From the NCBI GenBank assembly GCA_003260075.1, contig QLIY01000184.1, positions 126,929-190,928 of the forward strand: a DNA stretch of 64,000 nucleotides, in the 5' to 3' direction. Below are positions 14,293-25,072 of the stretch, piece after piece (position 1 is the first letter of the stretch; every line of letters starts with the position of its first letter). Both the position numbers and the translations under genes were made by a program. Under the pieces are notes generated by a model. It worked only from the letters and a program-made list of their open reading frames with translations. It had not been told where the DNA came from and searched no databases. This DNA is from Phallusia mammillata. Its lineage: Eukaryota > Chordata > Ascidiacea > Phlebobranchia > Ascidiidae.

Positions 14293-15308
14293 GATCTTAC
14301 CAGCGTTTTGACAGCACACTTCACAAGACACTAAACTTCTACCTAATAGTTATAATATTTATTTCTCCGCAATAGAGATCCAATGTTTTTAGCAATTAAT
14401 AAGTTGAGATTATTAACGAAATCTTACAATTATACCAACGTTTTGACAGCACACTACCTTACGCACAAAACTACAAGAAAAACAAATTGCACCATATGTT
14501 GCCATCAAAAAGAATATTGTTTAAACCATACGTCACTAAAGATCAGAGAGAAGAAAACATCAGTCGCATTAATCGTATTTGAACAAATACACAAAGATGC
14601 CTCTTTGTCTCAAGTGAAATTTATGTGCTGATGTAAACGGTAAATAACTTCAGACTCACAAAAGTTTAACAGCCTGCATCATACAAGTTGGGTTTTTATA
14701 CTGTATGTGCAAAGCCGTGTTGTTTGAGAAATCAATCAAATATTTTTGGATTTTAGTAATGCGTTAGTCCTACTCCTATCGCTGTCATATGAAAAAATAT
14801 GGTAGGTTAAAACAAAGTTTAAAATTTAAAAATCATTCAATTTCTCACGGATGTGATAGTGCGTACGTTGACCAGTAGTTCGAATGATGATGCGTTATAG
14901 TTAGCGTTCAATGAAAGACGCCTGTAATTTAAGAAATACCTGTTCGAGCCAGGCTTCGGCGTAATTGTCACGGCGAGAATTTATAGGACCTTAATTAAAT
15001 TGGACTAACACAAATAAGTCGCCTCTGATGCCACAGAACGACTCCGACTCGTGATGACATCAGCAATTAAGCTCATTGCGTCACAGCACTTGATCACAGG
15101 GTGTAATTTCTGTTTGTTGCGACGCCACAGCGGAATACAAAGCAACCAAGACTACCATGTTCGCCTCTATTGCTTGGAGGCGTGGCTTCCGATAGAACAT
15201 TACCTCACTAATGACGCTTATGACTTGCCGCGTTTGATTTGCACCGTATAGATTGTGGTTGCTAAGAGGTTTATCAAAGCAAAAGTTTTAGACCACAACC
15301 ATCTAACC

Positions 15309-15993
15309 CAGTGTTTCTCAATCTTATACTGATCGCGTACCACCTGACAACTTTTTTCCATCGCTGAGTACCACCTAAACCAGTGGTTCCTAACCTTTTG
15401 TAGTGACGGACCCCTTTTGTAAATTTCCCCCCAACTAAATTTGCCGCAAGTCTTTTGATGTTTCTCGTTTCTTATGCGTTATTACACTTTTAAAGCGTTT
15501 TAAATTCTCCTTCACAGTCCTCTAATTACAATGAAGTCTGTACCGTAGCGTTCAAAACATCGAATTGATAAAGTAATTGTTCTTGGCTCAATTGAGGTGT
15601 GATAAACAGTTTGTACTTTTATGCTGGATTGTAAAAGCGGTTGAGAAACCTAAAAATATTTTCTGTTGATGATACTAGTAATGATAATGATACTAAATCT
15701 CCATGGATCCCCTGAAACCATCTCACGGACCCCTTGGGGGTTGGAAACCACTGACCTAAACCCTGATTAAATGGATGGAGCAAGAAATAGGCCTATTTTC
15801 TCAACCTTGCTAGCATATTTAGCAATTTTAGAAGAAGGTCCAGCCCACGAGTTTCGCCAAAACCAGGGCTGGTCAGTTGGGGTGCAATTTCAAATCGGAC
15901 TTAAATAAGGAATCACAGAAAACTACTCGCGTACCACCTGAAAAGTTCCGTCGTACCACTAGTGGTACGCGTACCACAGTTTGAGAACCACTG
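15309..15993. mobile_element. Non-autonomous hAT-like element (MITE), interrupted by a second one
   Basis: The ends are imperfect inverted repeats of the hAT type: CAGTGTTTCTCAATCT at the left, and at the right the complement of CAGTGGTTCTCAAACT. Perfect 8-bp target duplications ATCTAACC flank it at 15301-15308 and 15994-16001. There is no open frame for a transposase. It would be about 305 bp without the inner insertion and its target duplication. Near the right end there is a palindrome around ACCACTAGTGGT. Confidence 0.85.
15381..15753. mobile_element. Second hAT-like MITE nested inside the first
   Basis: This 373-bp element has terminal inverted repeats of the form CAGTGGTTCCTAACC (left) and the complement of CAGTGGTTTCCAACC (right). 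The perfect 8-bp target duplication ACCTAAAC lies at 15373-15380 and 15754-15761. It sits entirely within the outer element and is therefore the younger insertion. It has no coding capacity. Confidence 0.87.
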
Positions 15994-18900
15994 ATCTAAC
16001 CGCTAATTGTTTTAGGCGTGTACAAACTATAGCATTTAAATGATTCCAAATTTATGCAATATACACTTGGGTACTTTCCTTGCTCAATTAATCTCAGGGT
16101 AAATTGTTACATAGACGTTAACGTACAGAGGCTGGACAAGAAACCAAAAGTTGTTTTTGCGAAAACAACACCGAATCGAATGCAAAAATGCCGAACTGGT
16201 CCAATAGGGTCAACAAAGGTCAAGACGAACATGTAAAAACCTGTGTCTTAAAAGTCTTAATGTGTGCGTCCATTTTCGCAGAAATTGCCACCGATGATCC
16301 TATGCTTCAAGGAAATGCAAAAACTTTCCCAAATTTACTTTTTGGACCCAACCTTTACCGTTTGGGGTTCCAGACAAAACAGTGACTTGGAGATTCCCGT
16401 GGGAAGCAGCGACGATTCCAGACATTAGGGCGCGCGATGATTTTAACGCGACAAAAGAGCGTTAGGCGATTGTTGACACTGCACGCGCCGAAAAGCTCCT
16501 GTTTCACAACCCCAGGGTTGAGGGATACACTGCCACCAAGCGGCAACTGCTTAGTGACAATTGTGAATTGATAAAATAGTTCGTTTTGGGATTCATATGG
16601 GGCTGTTCATGTCGCTTCACAGCCTATACTTGCAACAACGAGGTATGATAAGAAACGTTTACCTGCTCTGGCCATCTGAGTGAGAACACATAGCACTTTG
16701 CTAATTGGTGTTTTTTTAATACAGGAAATATTTCCTAAATGTGCTAAAGTTAATCAAAATGTGATCGACATTTAAGATAACGTCGCCCTATAATAATTTT
16801 ACAAACGAAAATATACTATTGAGTTCCTTCAGGTTGAACAACGCTTTTATGTTAGAGTTTGTTGGATGTCGACTTAAAATTAGAGATTTTTGTTAGAAAC
16901 CCGGACAAAAACGAATGCATGCAGTGCGGTTACGCAATACACAGAACACGGTGTGTGGTCACGATTGTCGTCTCTTCGGCATACAAAATGACAATTAACA
17001 CACCGCCAAACAAGTAAAGCGGCTTCGGACTGTCTGCGCTCTGCATCTCCCGACAGTGAAGCCGAGAAACGGGAATAGATCTTCCATTTGCTGACGCCAC
17101 AGACTTCAGGCTTAGACCAACGCGCGTATTTATAATCACTCCTGCGGCAGCTGATAATTGCCGCCTTTGATACGCACGCCATTTAGCGGCATAATGTCTG
17201 TTTATGTCAGATCGACCGAACAAGCCAGCGTCGATGCGAAATTAAATGTTGTCGGGCCACCATTACGACCGCGAGCGGTGTCTGACACAAACGGTCCCGT
17301 TTATAATCTGCAGAGGCATGCGATGAAGAGTCCGCGCAGAAAATCACTGCTTCCCGTTCTTTCCTGGTAAGATCACATGCCGTATAAGGAATTGAATCAC
17401 AAAAACTCTGAATATGAAAAAAAGCGGGAGAGGTAGGGGAGCGTTGGTTCACAAAAAGTGTCTGTGTGCAGTAATTTCTTTGTGTCAAAGAATTATTGCA
17501 AACTAACCAATTTTACTTTTTCTATCACATAAAATACAATCCAAGATCCGGTTGAAAGTGGAGCGTTGTGTGTCAATGGCGCCTTCCAGTGGAATTTTGT
17601 TTTTGTTAAGAGAACGAATTAGGCACAATTTCACAAAACTAACATATTCTGAGTGTCCAAAATGCACTATCACTCCAATCATCACAAGAATCTGTGTCTA
17701 AATAATATGTAAAAAACACAATTCGATTTAGTTGTAACTTGTAAGAAAATCGTTTTGAAACAGAAACAAAATGCAAGAGTGGTTATATTGGTTGCTTCAT
17801 GGAAAATCGTTGCACAAAACAGAGTCACAGTATTACGACATCATTACTTGACATAAATGTCTCTGCTATATTGAGTACCCTGCCAAATTTTCTCGGTTGT
17901 TTTGGGAGGAAATTTTCCAATGTAGCCTGAATAGTTAAATTATGTTTTATAATTTTTGTAATTTCAAAGAGTTTTCATGTTTAGCATGCCCACGGTACGG
18001 TTTCCGAACAGACGCCCAAAACACTTCAAAACATCTTAAAAACCACTACACCTGTCACAGGGTTTTCGCACAAACCGATAAACAACAAACAGACGAAAAA
18101 CAAATCGAGTCAATGAGTTGTGCAACGTTGAAATCAATAATTACAAGCCCCGAGAATATGTGACAAACAAATGTAAAAGTGTAAGCCTATTGTTAGATGC
18201 GAGCGTGGCCCATTTATGGCCAGGACTGCTGTTTCAGCTGTACCAATTAAACTTGACGGTAAACCGCAAATCGTTCTGTTATTCCGAGAAGGCGATGCAA
18301 TAATATCAATGACATCAGCTGTTTTTATGCTCCCGTCACCTCGCCAGAAGAAAGTTTTTGAAGAGCAATTTTAGAGTGCAAAAATGCAGGACAATGCGAA
18401 ACTGAGAAAACTTATATATAACTTACTTGCTACAACGAACCAACACATTTTTTTGCATTACTTGTTTTGTTTTTACCAAAGCGACCATTTGAAGTATGTC
18501 ACATGAAGTATGTCAAGAGAAGAAAATACTACAGAAACGGAAGTTATATGTATGCAATAAATCAATGAAATCGACATATGCGAAAAAACAGTAATTTTAC
18601 TGAATTGCAAAACCTGCTAGAAAATGTAGCATGTTTTAAAAAATGCACAAAATATATGTGTTACTTGGCTGCGTGTTGAAGGCAATTACATTACAAGTAT
18701 GTGAAAAACAGATCAAAAACAAATCTGTTAGTGGTATGACTCAGTTCCTTAACACTTGAACGGAAACCTTTTTGTTCTAACTATACGGTTTTATCTGAAA
18801 ATGGGTCAAAAAAATCTGTTTTTGCAGTTAATAGGTCAAGCACTTTAAAGTGTTTGCCAAGTGCAGAATTTTGTCTTCAGCATTACTAGCACTACCTAGC

Positions 18901-19402
18901 GGCAAATATATTTTTGCGTTTGTATCAAAAGTGAGCGCTTGAGTTCATGGTTTAAAATTAAGTAAGGTCGAGTTGCACAAAAGGACTACAGAACAATGAC
19001 TCTAAGTGTTAATTACCGATTACCAATATGACCAAAAATACATAAATTCAACAAACACATACTTCTGCCAACACAACATATTTGGTCGTTGATCACAGTA
19101 ACACAAACCGAAGGTTTTTTCGCAGCATCGCTGAAAGTCGTGGAAAGAAATAAACACGTTTGCAGTCTGACTAGTGAACTCTGGGTTGTGTTTGACAAAC
19201 TTTTACAAACGCATCCTTACTTCCGTAATAAATACACACTTTAAGGGGGTGGTAATTACGATTTGAATATTCTTGGTGGTAATTGCGATTAGAAAGGAAA
19301 TCGCAGTAGCCTATGTATCAAAACAAGTTAAAGTCTGAACATATCCGCTTGGGTTAGGTACGCAGTTGACTGTTTTGCCTGATGTACATTAACCGCATAC
19401 AG

Positions 19403-19761
19403 ATGCAAACAACCTCGGGATTCGGAATCACCAAGGCTTCGAATCACGCAAAAAGATATGTGTGCAACATTTTGTAAATCCCACCAAGCTGTTCGACCAT
19501 TCTCTCCAAATAAACATGACTTTCAAAATGCATTTTAAAGGTGGACCTAATAGTCACATTAGTTTTGTAGATACTTCCCCCCCCCCATGCAAACAACCTC
19601 GGGATTCGGAATCACCAAGGCTTCGAATCCCGCAAAAAGATATATGTGCAACATTTTGTATTTAAATCCCACCAAGCTGTTCGACTATTCTCTCCAAATA
19701 GACAGGACTTTCAAAATGCATTTTAAAGGTGGACCTAACAGTTACATTAGTTTTGTAGATA
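19403..19761. repeat. Direct duplication A joined by a C10 tract
   Basis: Copy 1 is 19403-19573 and copy 2 is 19587-19761. They differ by 7 substitutions and one 4-bp indel (about 96% identity) and are separated by a few bases plus ten C at 19577-19586. The divergence level resembles that between alleles in ascidians. Confidence 0.88.
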
Positions 19762-19777
19762 TATTTTGTGTAAGTTT

Positions 19778-19997
19778 GATTTGTTTTATATCTCTTTGGA
19801 AAGTTTGTGGCATTGCAAATACATATAGTTTGTTTGATGAGGCTATAACAACTTTGGAAACATTAGGTAAACAGCGTTAGTGCCCCCCCCCCGATTTGTT
19901 TTATATCTCTTTGGAAAGTTTGTGGCATTGCAAATACATAAAGTTTGTTTGCTGAGCCTAATAACAACTTTGGAAACATTAGATAAACAGCGTTAGT
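19778..19997. repeat. Direct duplication B joined by a C10 tract
   Basis: Copy 1 is 19778-19881 and copy 2 is 19893-19997, with 4 substitutions and one 1-bp indel. The spacer is a G and ten C at 19883-19892. It follows duplication A after only 16 bp. Confidence 0.88.
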
Positions 19998-21629
19998 ACA
20001 TTCGATATTGCGCGATCAAAACATGCTTCTATCAATGTACGTTGGCGATAAAGTTTTTGAAAACCAGCAAATTGTTTGAAAACTACACATTAATATGAAG
20101 ACGTTTTAACTTTGTTGTCGCGCTTTGAAGTAAAAAAACTGCTGCAAAAGCAAACAATGAGTTCAAAGAAGTCATTCTCCACGGTGCGAACGTGCATAGC
20201 AGAGCCATGAATTTGTGATTACGAAACGCTTTGTAGTGTCAACGCAAGGAGAACAATCTTGAAGAAACTACTACAGCAACTTCCACAAATCCATTACACC
20301 ATGGGCTTGCGTTGTTTTGTGTAGTGTACTGGCATTCGAAAACGATCTTTAATAAACGTAGCAAAAAACTGTTTATTTATTTTGGCGGAGCAAATTATCT
20401 TTACACAGTGGAAATTGACTAAGCGTTTTTATCGCAACGTAAACCCTAAGGACTGTGATGTTGTGGGTTCCCAAAATAGATACACATTAATCACGATTTG
20501 AAGAGTGTTTAGGCGAAACAGGGTTCAACAAAAGATCGCTTCCTTTAAAAAAAATCTGAACAGGAAAAGGCATTGATCAAACTACTGACAACCGCATCGT
20601 GAGAGTAACTCACTTGAACAGCCTTCAGCAAATGCTACCGAATTTAGAAAACACACACACACATGAATGCGGCGTTAGTGGCAAAAACAAACGTCCCGTC
20701 ACTCAAACTCCCTATTTTTCTCTTCCCTTTTCTTGATCGTTTGTTTGCTAATACTTCTCCGGCGGCAAATCCGAGAATAAAAGTCGCCGAGGAACTTCAA
20801 CTCCAAATAGACTTTCGTATAGCCCCCTTGGTAGCGAACACAACGTAAACGTCGAATCAACCGAGATCATGGAGACGTTGCCACGGTAAGAATGGATGTT
20901 TGTGTATTTTGTACAGGATTTGTCATTCGGTGTAATTGTACCGCGTTGTAAAAGTAAAGTGTGCGAAGGTATGAATTTCGAAAAAGGTTAGAGGAAAATA
21001 CGCTAAAACAAAGGATTAAAACAATTGCTTACACACAAAGTTTTGGTAGAAATACAAATATATTATATTCTCAGCCGATCTACAGAGGACAGACCGTGTT
21101 AAACAACATTATATGGCGGACGTATTAACAGTTAACTTAGCAATTATATTGGTTCTATATCAGTTAGTCACTGCAAAAACAGAAAAACCTATTCAGCGAG
21201 TATATGTCGCAAGAATTAAACAACTATTTAAAGCGATAAGTAACGTCATGGGTTTGTCTTGCGTAGCCTTAACCTTACAAGCGAAATCGTTTTGTTGTAG
21301 GACTAAGGGTCGCTGCATAATAGCTTGACAAACCGCAGTCTTACGTATAGCGCGAATGAATAGAGGCGAAGTAATAATATTCTGCTGAGGCAAGTTTACT
21401 CGTGTTGCTCTTTAACGCGAGCGCAACACAAGGGCGTTCAATAATGTGCGGAGCGCGGCCTATTGAGAACGATTGAGAAGTTTTCTTAACATGGGCGCGT
21501 TTGTATCAAACCGGGATCTCTTAATCAAACAGACGCCACTTCGGCCCGGACGATTCCAAGGCAACGTGAAAAATGAGTTTTTCGCCTAAGTCGAGCGAGA
21601 GGTTTTGTGTTTAGCGTGCACCCGCAGAT

Positions 21630-24425
21630 ATGGCTGAAACAGGATATTATGAACAAAGACAGGTGTACAGGTGGATAGATTCCAACCACAATGCAGATCG
21701 TCAAACTGGTTCGGCACACAAAACAATTGGTCTTATTTTGAGATCTGACGAGTCTGCAATAGACCAGGATGCAACGAACGCGGTGTTTTATGACGAAGCG
21801 TTGCCCAAAATTGCAGGGTATGATAGGTTATAGTTCATATGAATAACAGTTACAACGTTGATTTCTGCATCAACTGAAAGCTCTCGTTGTACGCTTTTTG
21901 ACGCTGCTAAATTCAATATTCATATAGCAAGGTCATTTATTCCATTTTCGTGATTCTGGCATTTAAATTGCGATACTGTGCGAAACACCACACAGTGTTC
22001 AAAGTTTCCCGTCCCAAGTTAAAAGTTTATATTGTTTATACAGGTTGCCACAACCATTAAATCACGAACGGTTCGACAACGCCGAAGTTCCGCGATTCAA
22101 TACCAACACAAACAAACGCAACGGTGAAAATTGGACGCGCTTACCCTTTCTGCGCGACGGTGACAAAGCAACCGCCACCAAGGAAAACACATGGGAAGAG
22201 GAATTCAGCAGGTTGAGGTTACCACCAGAAAAAACTGGCCAATCAGGACACGCTAATGTCACCGAACTTTACGAGAGTTTTGCGCGAAAACCTCGGGATG
22301 AGGATGCAGACGTAAATGATGGAAAGAAAAAAAGAAGACGTAGACACAGACATCACCGACGTAAAAGATCACAGGATGACCAATCAAAGACAAATGACGA
22401 GGAAGATCAAACTGACGAGAGCAGTGGGCCCCGAAGGCATCGGCGGCGACACAGAAGGCATAGGGTACCACCTAAANGAAAGAAAAAAAGAAGACGTAGA
22501 CACAGACATCACCGACGTAAAAGATCACAGGATGACCAATCAAAGACAAATGACGAGGAAGATCAAACTGACGAGAGCAGTGGGCCACGAAGGCATCGGC
22601 GGCGACACAGAAGGCATAGGGATCGTGTTAAAGAGAATACTACAGAAGGAGACAACACAAAATCGATTTCAACAGGAGAAACTGGGATTATAGAAGTCGT
22701 AAGTCGTCAAGAAAAAGAAAAAGTTGTAGACGCAAGTCACAACAAAACTGTGCAGTTTCCAAAACAGACGAAGCTTGTGAGTTACGTTAGCATACCGACA
22801 AAAAGGGACGATGTCAAATCTGCTGAAGTTCATGTTCAACCAAAAGTCACAGTCAATACTGACAAAACAAACGAGCAGAAATCTGATAGGGACATGTTTA
22901 GGCCACAGGTCTTTAAGGTGGCGTCATCCAAAGGAGTGGAAGGACATGCTATACAATTGCGTACAGCTGAAGTTAAAAAACAAAATGGTATCAGGTCGGT
23001 TTTGCTTACCCAAAAGGCAATTTCGCGTGAACGAGCGATTTCAAAACACAATACGGTGACAAAGACTCAACACAATGTTCAGGGCCGCACGGTTACAGCA
23101 CCAACAAAAGTAGTTGAGGAAAAACGTCAACAAAACCACGAAGTAAAACCAAGTAGACCACTTACCGAAGCGAACACTCGTATGCCTACGCAGACTACAC
23201 AAAAAGCGTACTTCAGATCGAAGACATGCATGGACACGCAAAAAATTGCTGTACAACCTAAGCAGCACAAGTTTGTGTAAGTGAAACCCTTGGTTTATGA
23301 TGTAGAAGTCAAGCATTTTAATGAACGATGAGTCATACGAATACGACACACGTTAACTTTAAAGCGCGTTGGTTTTAACAAATATGACTGTAACTTCTGT
23401 ATTCTAAGTGCAAGACAAGTAAACACATAATTGTAGCTGAGAGAAGAAATATCTGCAGAAATTTTTTCACAAAAACAATGAAAGTTTTTTATTTTAAAGA
23501 GTAACAAACGACCGTGAAGTGGCAAGATATCAGCAAATGCTCAGTGTTTATTTGGACGAAAAGTGGCACAAAGCAAGAAAACAAAGATTCTTCAAGATGC
23601 TCGAACAGTTCCAAATGAAAAACAACGTACAACACGTGGTCAAACAACGAACCAAAGCCAAGGAAATCCACAAAGCAATTATGAGGTTCAGTCAGTTCAT
23701 GTGATATTATAAATTATTTTGTCACAAAAAAGCCCTATGTTTTTGACGCATCAAACAAAATATGGTTTAAGGACAGGAATCCAAACATCAATGGCGTAAA
23801 TGTTGGCTTACAAAAACAAATCTAACCCTGGTAATCCAATCCACACCCATTACCTTGTTTGCAGGCAAAACGAACAATTAGAGTATGTACGAAACAAGCA
23901 CATGGCAGAGAAAGAAAAGCGTCTCGCCTCTCAACATGTCAAATGGAAATTCGTCCGTAACGCCATCAATGACCGACAGAAATTCGGGTTGCCCAACAAA
24001 CTCCATGTAAGTTCTTGATATGTGAGCGACATCTAGCGTCTAAAGTTTAAACAAAACCTGTACCCAATTTGGCGCTAAAGAGTCAACTTTAGCCTCCTCG
24101 TGTTTTGCATCACACAAAAAATGTTTAATTTAAAATGACCAAATGGGTGCACAAAAACATGGAATGCGCGACGTATGCATTATGTTGAAAACTTTTTAGG
24201 ACGTGGTCATTGCCAAGCAAAATCTTGAAAGAAGCGTTGTATCGGAAAGGCGAAAGCGAACGTTTTCCAAAAGTGAATTGAGACGTAGGAACGAGGCAAA
24301 GTAAGTTCAACCCTTTACTTAATGAAAGACGAAAAAAACTTTAAACCATCGTTTTATTCAGATTTGAATTTATGTTTGAACCAACAACTGGAAGACGATA
24401 CATAACCGCAGTTCCTAACGTATGA
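21630..24425 (+). CDS. Unrecognised charged, probably partly coiled-coil protein, six exons
   Basis: Exons by open frame and splice sites: 21630-21817, 22044-23276, 23500-23685, 23865-24006, 24200-24300 and 24362-24425. All junctions keep frame and give about 637 residues (about 585 if the repeat around the N is an artefact). I do not recognise the family. Visible parts: an N-terminal region opening MAETGYYEQRQVYRW; a strongly basic block of Lys, Arg and His followed by Asp/Glu-rich stretches, present twice; a long polar low-complexity middle; and a C-terminal quarter rich in Lys, Arg, Glu and Gln with the periodicity of a helix or coiled coil, ending TGRRYITAVPNV. There is no signal peptide or membrane segment. 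Most donors match GTAAGT or GTATGA; the exon 3 donor (GTTCAG) is weaker. The basic blocks would suit nucleic acid or microtubule binding, but that is a guess. The ends of the gene are supported only by sequence. Confidence 0.7.
22322..22621 (+). repeat. 144-bp direct repeat inside exon 2, flanking a single N
   Basis: Copy 1 is 22322-22465 and copy 2 is 22478-22621, with one synonymous difference (GGCCCC against GGCCAC). A 12-bp spacer ends in the only N of the window, at 22477. The offset of 156 bp keeps the reading frame, so the protein would carry the basic/acidic block twice. Either a genuine recent tandem duplication or two overlapping contig ends that were not merged would look like this. 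Confidence 0.93.
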
Positions 24426-24700
24426 CAAAGGTTCCCTTGCATCCTGTAATGAACGCTTTCAACATCAGTGAACTGAAGACGATACGCTAAAAAAATGCAA
24501 ATCGTTACCAGCTTGTGTATTAAATTGACTTCAACCGTGCTTCGTTTACCTATATTCCAATGTCAAACACGACATGCGTCAAATACTGTTGCAATGAACC
24601 AAGCAAGAAGACATTCAGTAGCATGAGTAAATGCCGACCCATGATGCTACGGTCAATGATTGCTGCCCATGTGTGAAAATTTTGCCGCGTACTTTAAATT

Positions 24701-24706
24701 AATAAA
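24701..24706 (+). terminator. Polyadenylation signal of the charged-protein gene
   Basis: AATAAA lies about 275 nt after the stop codon at 24423-24425 and just upstream of the promoter of the next gene. Confidence 0.5.
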
Positions 24707-24849
24707 CTCCTGCAACAACAACAAAAAAATTCTTTTTAGCCAGTTAATAAGTAGAAAACAGAGATAGACTACACAAATTTTTTAAAATAGTTACATTTAT
24801 TCAGTAAGTTAAATGATTTGCTGACTCCTTTGTTACTGCGCATGGTTGC

Positions 24850-24985
24850 CAGTTGTCATGCAGTCGAAGTGGGATGTCCTACGCTGGCAACAGCTTTCTC
24901 ACGTCTAAAAACAGCTGATGTCACCTTGACGAGCATGCATGGTGACAATGTGGTGGCCTTTCTTTGTCACATTGGCGTATAAAAG
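24850..24985 (+). promoter_or_regulatory. Compact TATA promoter of RLC gene A with E-boxes and a T-box half-site
   Basis: TATAAAAG at 24978-24985 lies about 90 nt upstream of the ATG. Upstream are E-boxes CAGTTG (24850-24855) and CAGCTG (24912-24917), the latter followed at once by TCACCT (24921-24926), a T-box half-site. E-box plus T-box combinations bound by MyoD-type and Tbx6-type factors are established for ascidian muscle genes; occupancy here is inference. Confidence 0.6.
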
Positions 24986-25072
24986 GCGATGCAAGTAGAG
25001 GAACAGACATACACATTGATTTGATTCACTTACCTGACTTGGAACCATCATCGGACAAGACAATCAACAGAC

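Larger units (their letters stand above)
10094..15300. other. NK4 upstream region, no gene recognised
   Basis: No coding model could be supported. The part nearest NK4 should contain its promoter and proximal enhancers. Other contents: a G11 run at 11975-11985 and the two short tandem repeats listed separately. Confidence 0.5.
16002..21629. other. Intergenic region upstream of the charged-protein gene
   Basis: No gene is recognised. Apart from the C10-linked duplications at 19.4-20.0 kb there are only short unsupported open frames. A sequence at about 20873-20889 looks like ATG plus five codons followed by a GTAAGA donor, but it does not continue in frame into the next supported exon, so I do not call it coding. 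Confidence 0.5.

Noticed and set aside
14116..14331. Arg/Leu-rich repeated minus-strand open frame
   Set aside because: Translation of the 24-bp tandem repeat; no evidence of a gene.
19430..19460. TTCGAATC strings resembling the T-loop of a tRNA
   Set aside because: No acceptor stem, D-loop or anticodon arm could be folded around them; the string is part of duplication A.
20873..20889. Possible tiny first exon, ATG with five codons before GTAAGA
   Set aside because: Joining it to the acceptor at 21627 gives a stop codon within three codons, so it cannot be a coding first exon of the next gene; a non-coding leader exon remains possible.
22316..22693. Second long open frame through the 144-bp repeat
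   Set aside because: Shadow frame of exon 2 of the charged-protein gene, open because the repeat is low in stop codons; it does not join the other exons.
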